A stretch of 57,836 bases of DNA, taken from contig NZ_CAJPOU010000003.1 of NCBI RefSeq assembly GCF_905372335.1, positions 1 to 57,836 of the forward strand, in the 5' to 3' direction. This DNA is from Streptococcus sp. A12 (lineage in GTDB: Bacteria; Bacillota; Bacilli; Lactobacillales; Streptococcaceae). A program made the translations under genes and the position numbers. The notes under the pieces were generated by a model. The model was given only the letters and a program-made list of their open reading frames with translations, was not told where the DNA came from and ran no database searches. Each line of letters starts with the position of its first letter. The stretch's first letter is position 1. Below, in pieces: positions 57,373 to 57,836 of this stretch.

Positions 57373-57836
57373 ATAAACAAGAGTTGATTGGAAATTACAA
57401 AAGAATTTCCAATTTTTGTGAAACAGTTTCGGTTAATAAGGTTATTCAAGAATTAGAACAATTGACCGAACCGAAGAAAGTCCAAGTACCGCAGTTTGTT
57501 GCGGATTGGATTGATAACATGAAATGTCAAGGGAAGACCCTATATTATGGATTGGATCACACGCCACCAGAAGAAGTAGATTTGTGGTTTTGTGAAGATG
57601 AAGTAAATCGACAAAACACCTTTGCCCGTGCATGGCTTGACGGCTACGAGGTCGAGGAAGAAAAGCGGTATTTGGTGAAGATGAAAGGAATGACAGATGG
57701 ATGCAGTTACCTAAATTATCGCAAAATCATAGATGAATGGTTCTTAGGCGGGGACAGTGAACCGGTAGATTATCGTACAAGACACACCCGAAAAGAGCTA
57801 GAACGAGCCGGTTTTGGCTGGGTGTTTGATTGTGAA
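57369..57836 (+). CDS. DUF1642 family phage protein, second copy, cut by window end
   Basis: At least 156 residues, open at the window end. Same plan as the preceding gene: MNKQELI at the start, VQVPQFVADWI, FARAWLDGYEVEEEKRYLVKMKG, then HTRKELERAGFGWVFDC. The middle segments differ and the ends are nearly identical, so this is a tandem duplicate that has diverged or recombined with other alleles. Function unknown. Confidence 0.85.
   Translation, partial: MNKQELIGNYKRISNFCETVSVNKVIQELEQLTEPKKVQVPQFVADWIDNMKCQGKTLYYGLDHTPPEEVDLWFCEDEVNRQNTFARAWLDGYEVEEEKRYLVKMKGMTDGCSYLNYRKIIDEWFLGGDSEPVDYRTRHTRKELERAGFGWVFDCE

Larger units (their letters stand above)
44655..57836. mobile_element. Prophage integrated in comYC (left part)
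   Basis: Starts at or just after the comYC motif FTLIEM. Leftward lysogeny module: large serine integrase, HNH endonuclease, NYN protein, CI repressor. Rightward early module: Cro, small proteins, antirepressor, DUF3102, ORF6C, replisome organiser, Gp157, ERF, SSB, RusA, DUF1372 and two DUF1642 proteins. The window ends before packaging and structural genes, so completeness cannot be judged. The left attachment core cannot be fixed without the right end. Confidence 0.92.

Overview
The window is a low-GC Firmicute chromosome. tyrS, pbp1b, rpoB, rpoC and the comY genes in order, an adcRCBA zinc operon and a pneumococcus-like N-glycan degradation set all point to an oral Streptococcus of the mitis/sanguinis type; I cannot resolve the species. 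Two integrated elements sit in otherwise ordinary chromosome.

Layout. (1) 1-8613: an integrated mobilizable-type element in the 3' half of a tRNA-Leu(CAA) gene, bounded by 124-bp direct repeats. It has a tyrosine integrase, a DUF3173 protein, a Rep_trans (MobT-like) initiator/relaxase operon with a long leader facing a predicted antisense RNA, and an XRE repressor. Its cargo is a type VII secretion toxin cassette: two small targeting partners, an LXG toxin, a TipC-type immunity protein and an unknown membrane-anchored protein. No type VII or type IV secretion machinery is present. (2) 8654-12829: adcRCBA with an AdcR operator, then a DUF6287 lipoprotein. (3) 12883-29383: an N-glycan locus with GH92, GH125, GH38, ROK kinase and GH20 genes, an Ngt-like ABC importer, a DUF624 protein and a YesM/YesN-type two-component system. 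(4) 29434-42060: rlmA, tyrS, pbp1b, rpoB, rpoC. (5) 42223-44659: DUF1033 gene, comYA, comYB and the first 17 codons of comYC. (6) About 44655 to the end: the left part of a prophage that interrupts comYC. It contains a large serine integrase, an HNH endonuclease, a NYN protein, a CI/Cro switch, an antirepressor and the early replication/recombination genes (replisome organiser, Gp157, ERF, SSB, RusA, DUF1372, two DUF1642). Its structural genes and right end are outside the window.

How the parts work together. In the N-glycan locus, surface or cytoplasmic mannosidases and a hexosaminidase trim glycans that the importer brings in. The kinase primes the sugars, and the adjacent sensor/regulator probably controls both operons: the promoters in front of GH125 and the importer share an identical unusual architecture, and the importer promoter also carries a CcpA site. 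The tRNA-borne element supplies an interbacterial toxin that would need the host's type VII system. The prophage is expected to inactivate DNA uptake in the lysogen unless it excises.

The observations I rate highest are the toxin cassette on a Rep_trans element, the predicted antisense RNA control of its replication operon, the comYC insertion, and the shared promoter motif of the N-glycan locus.
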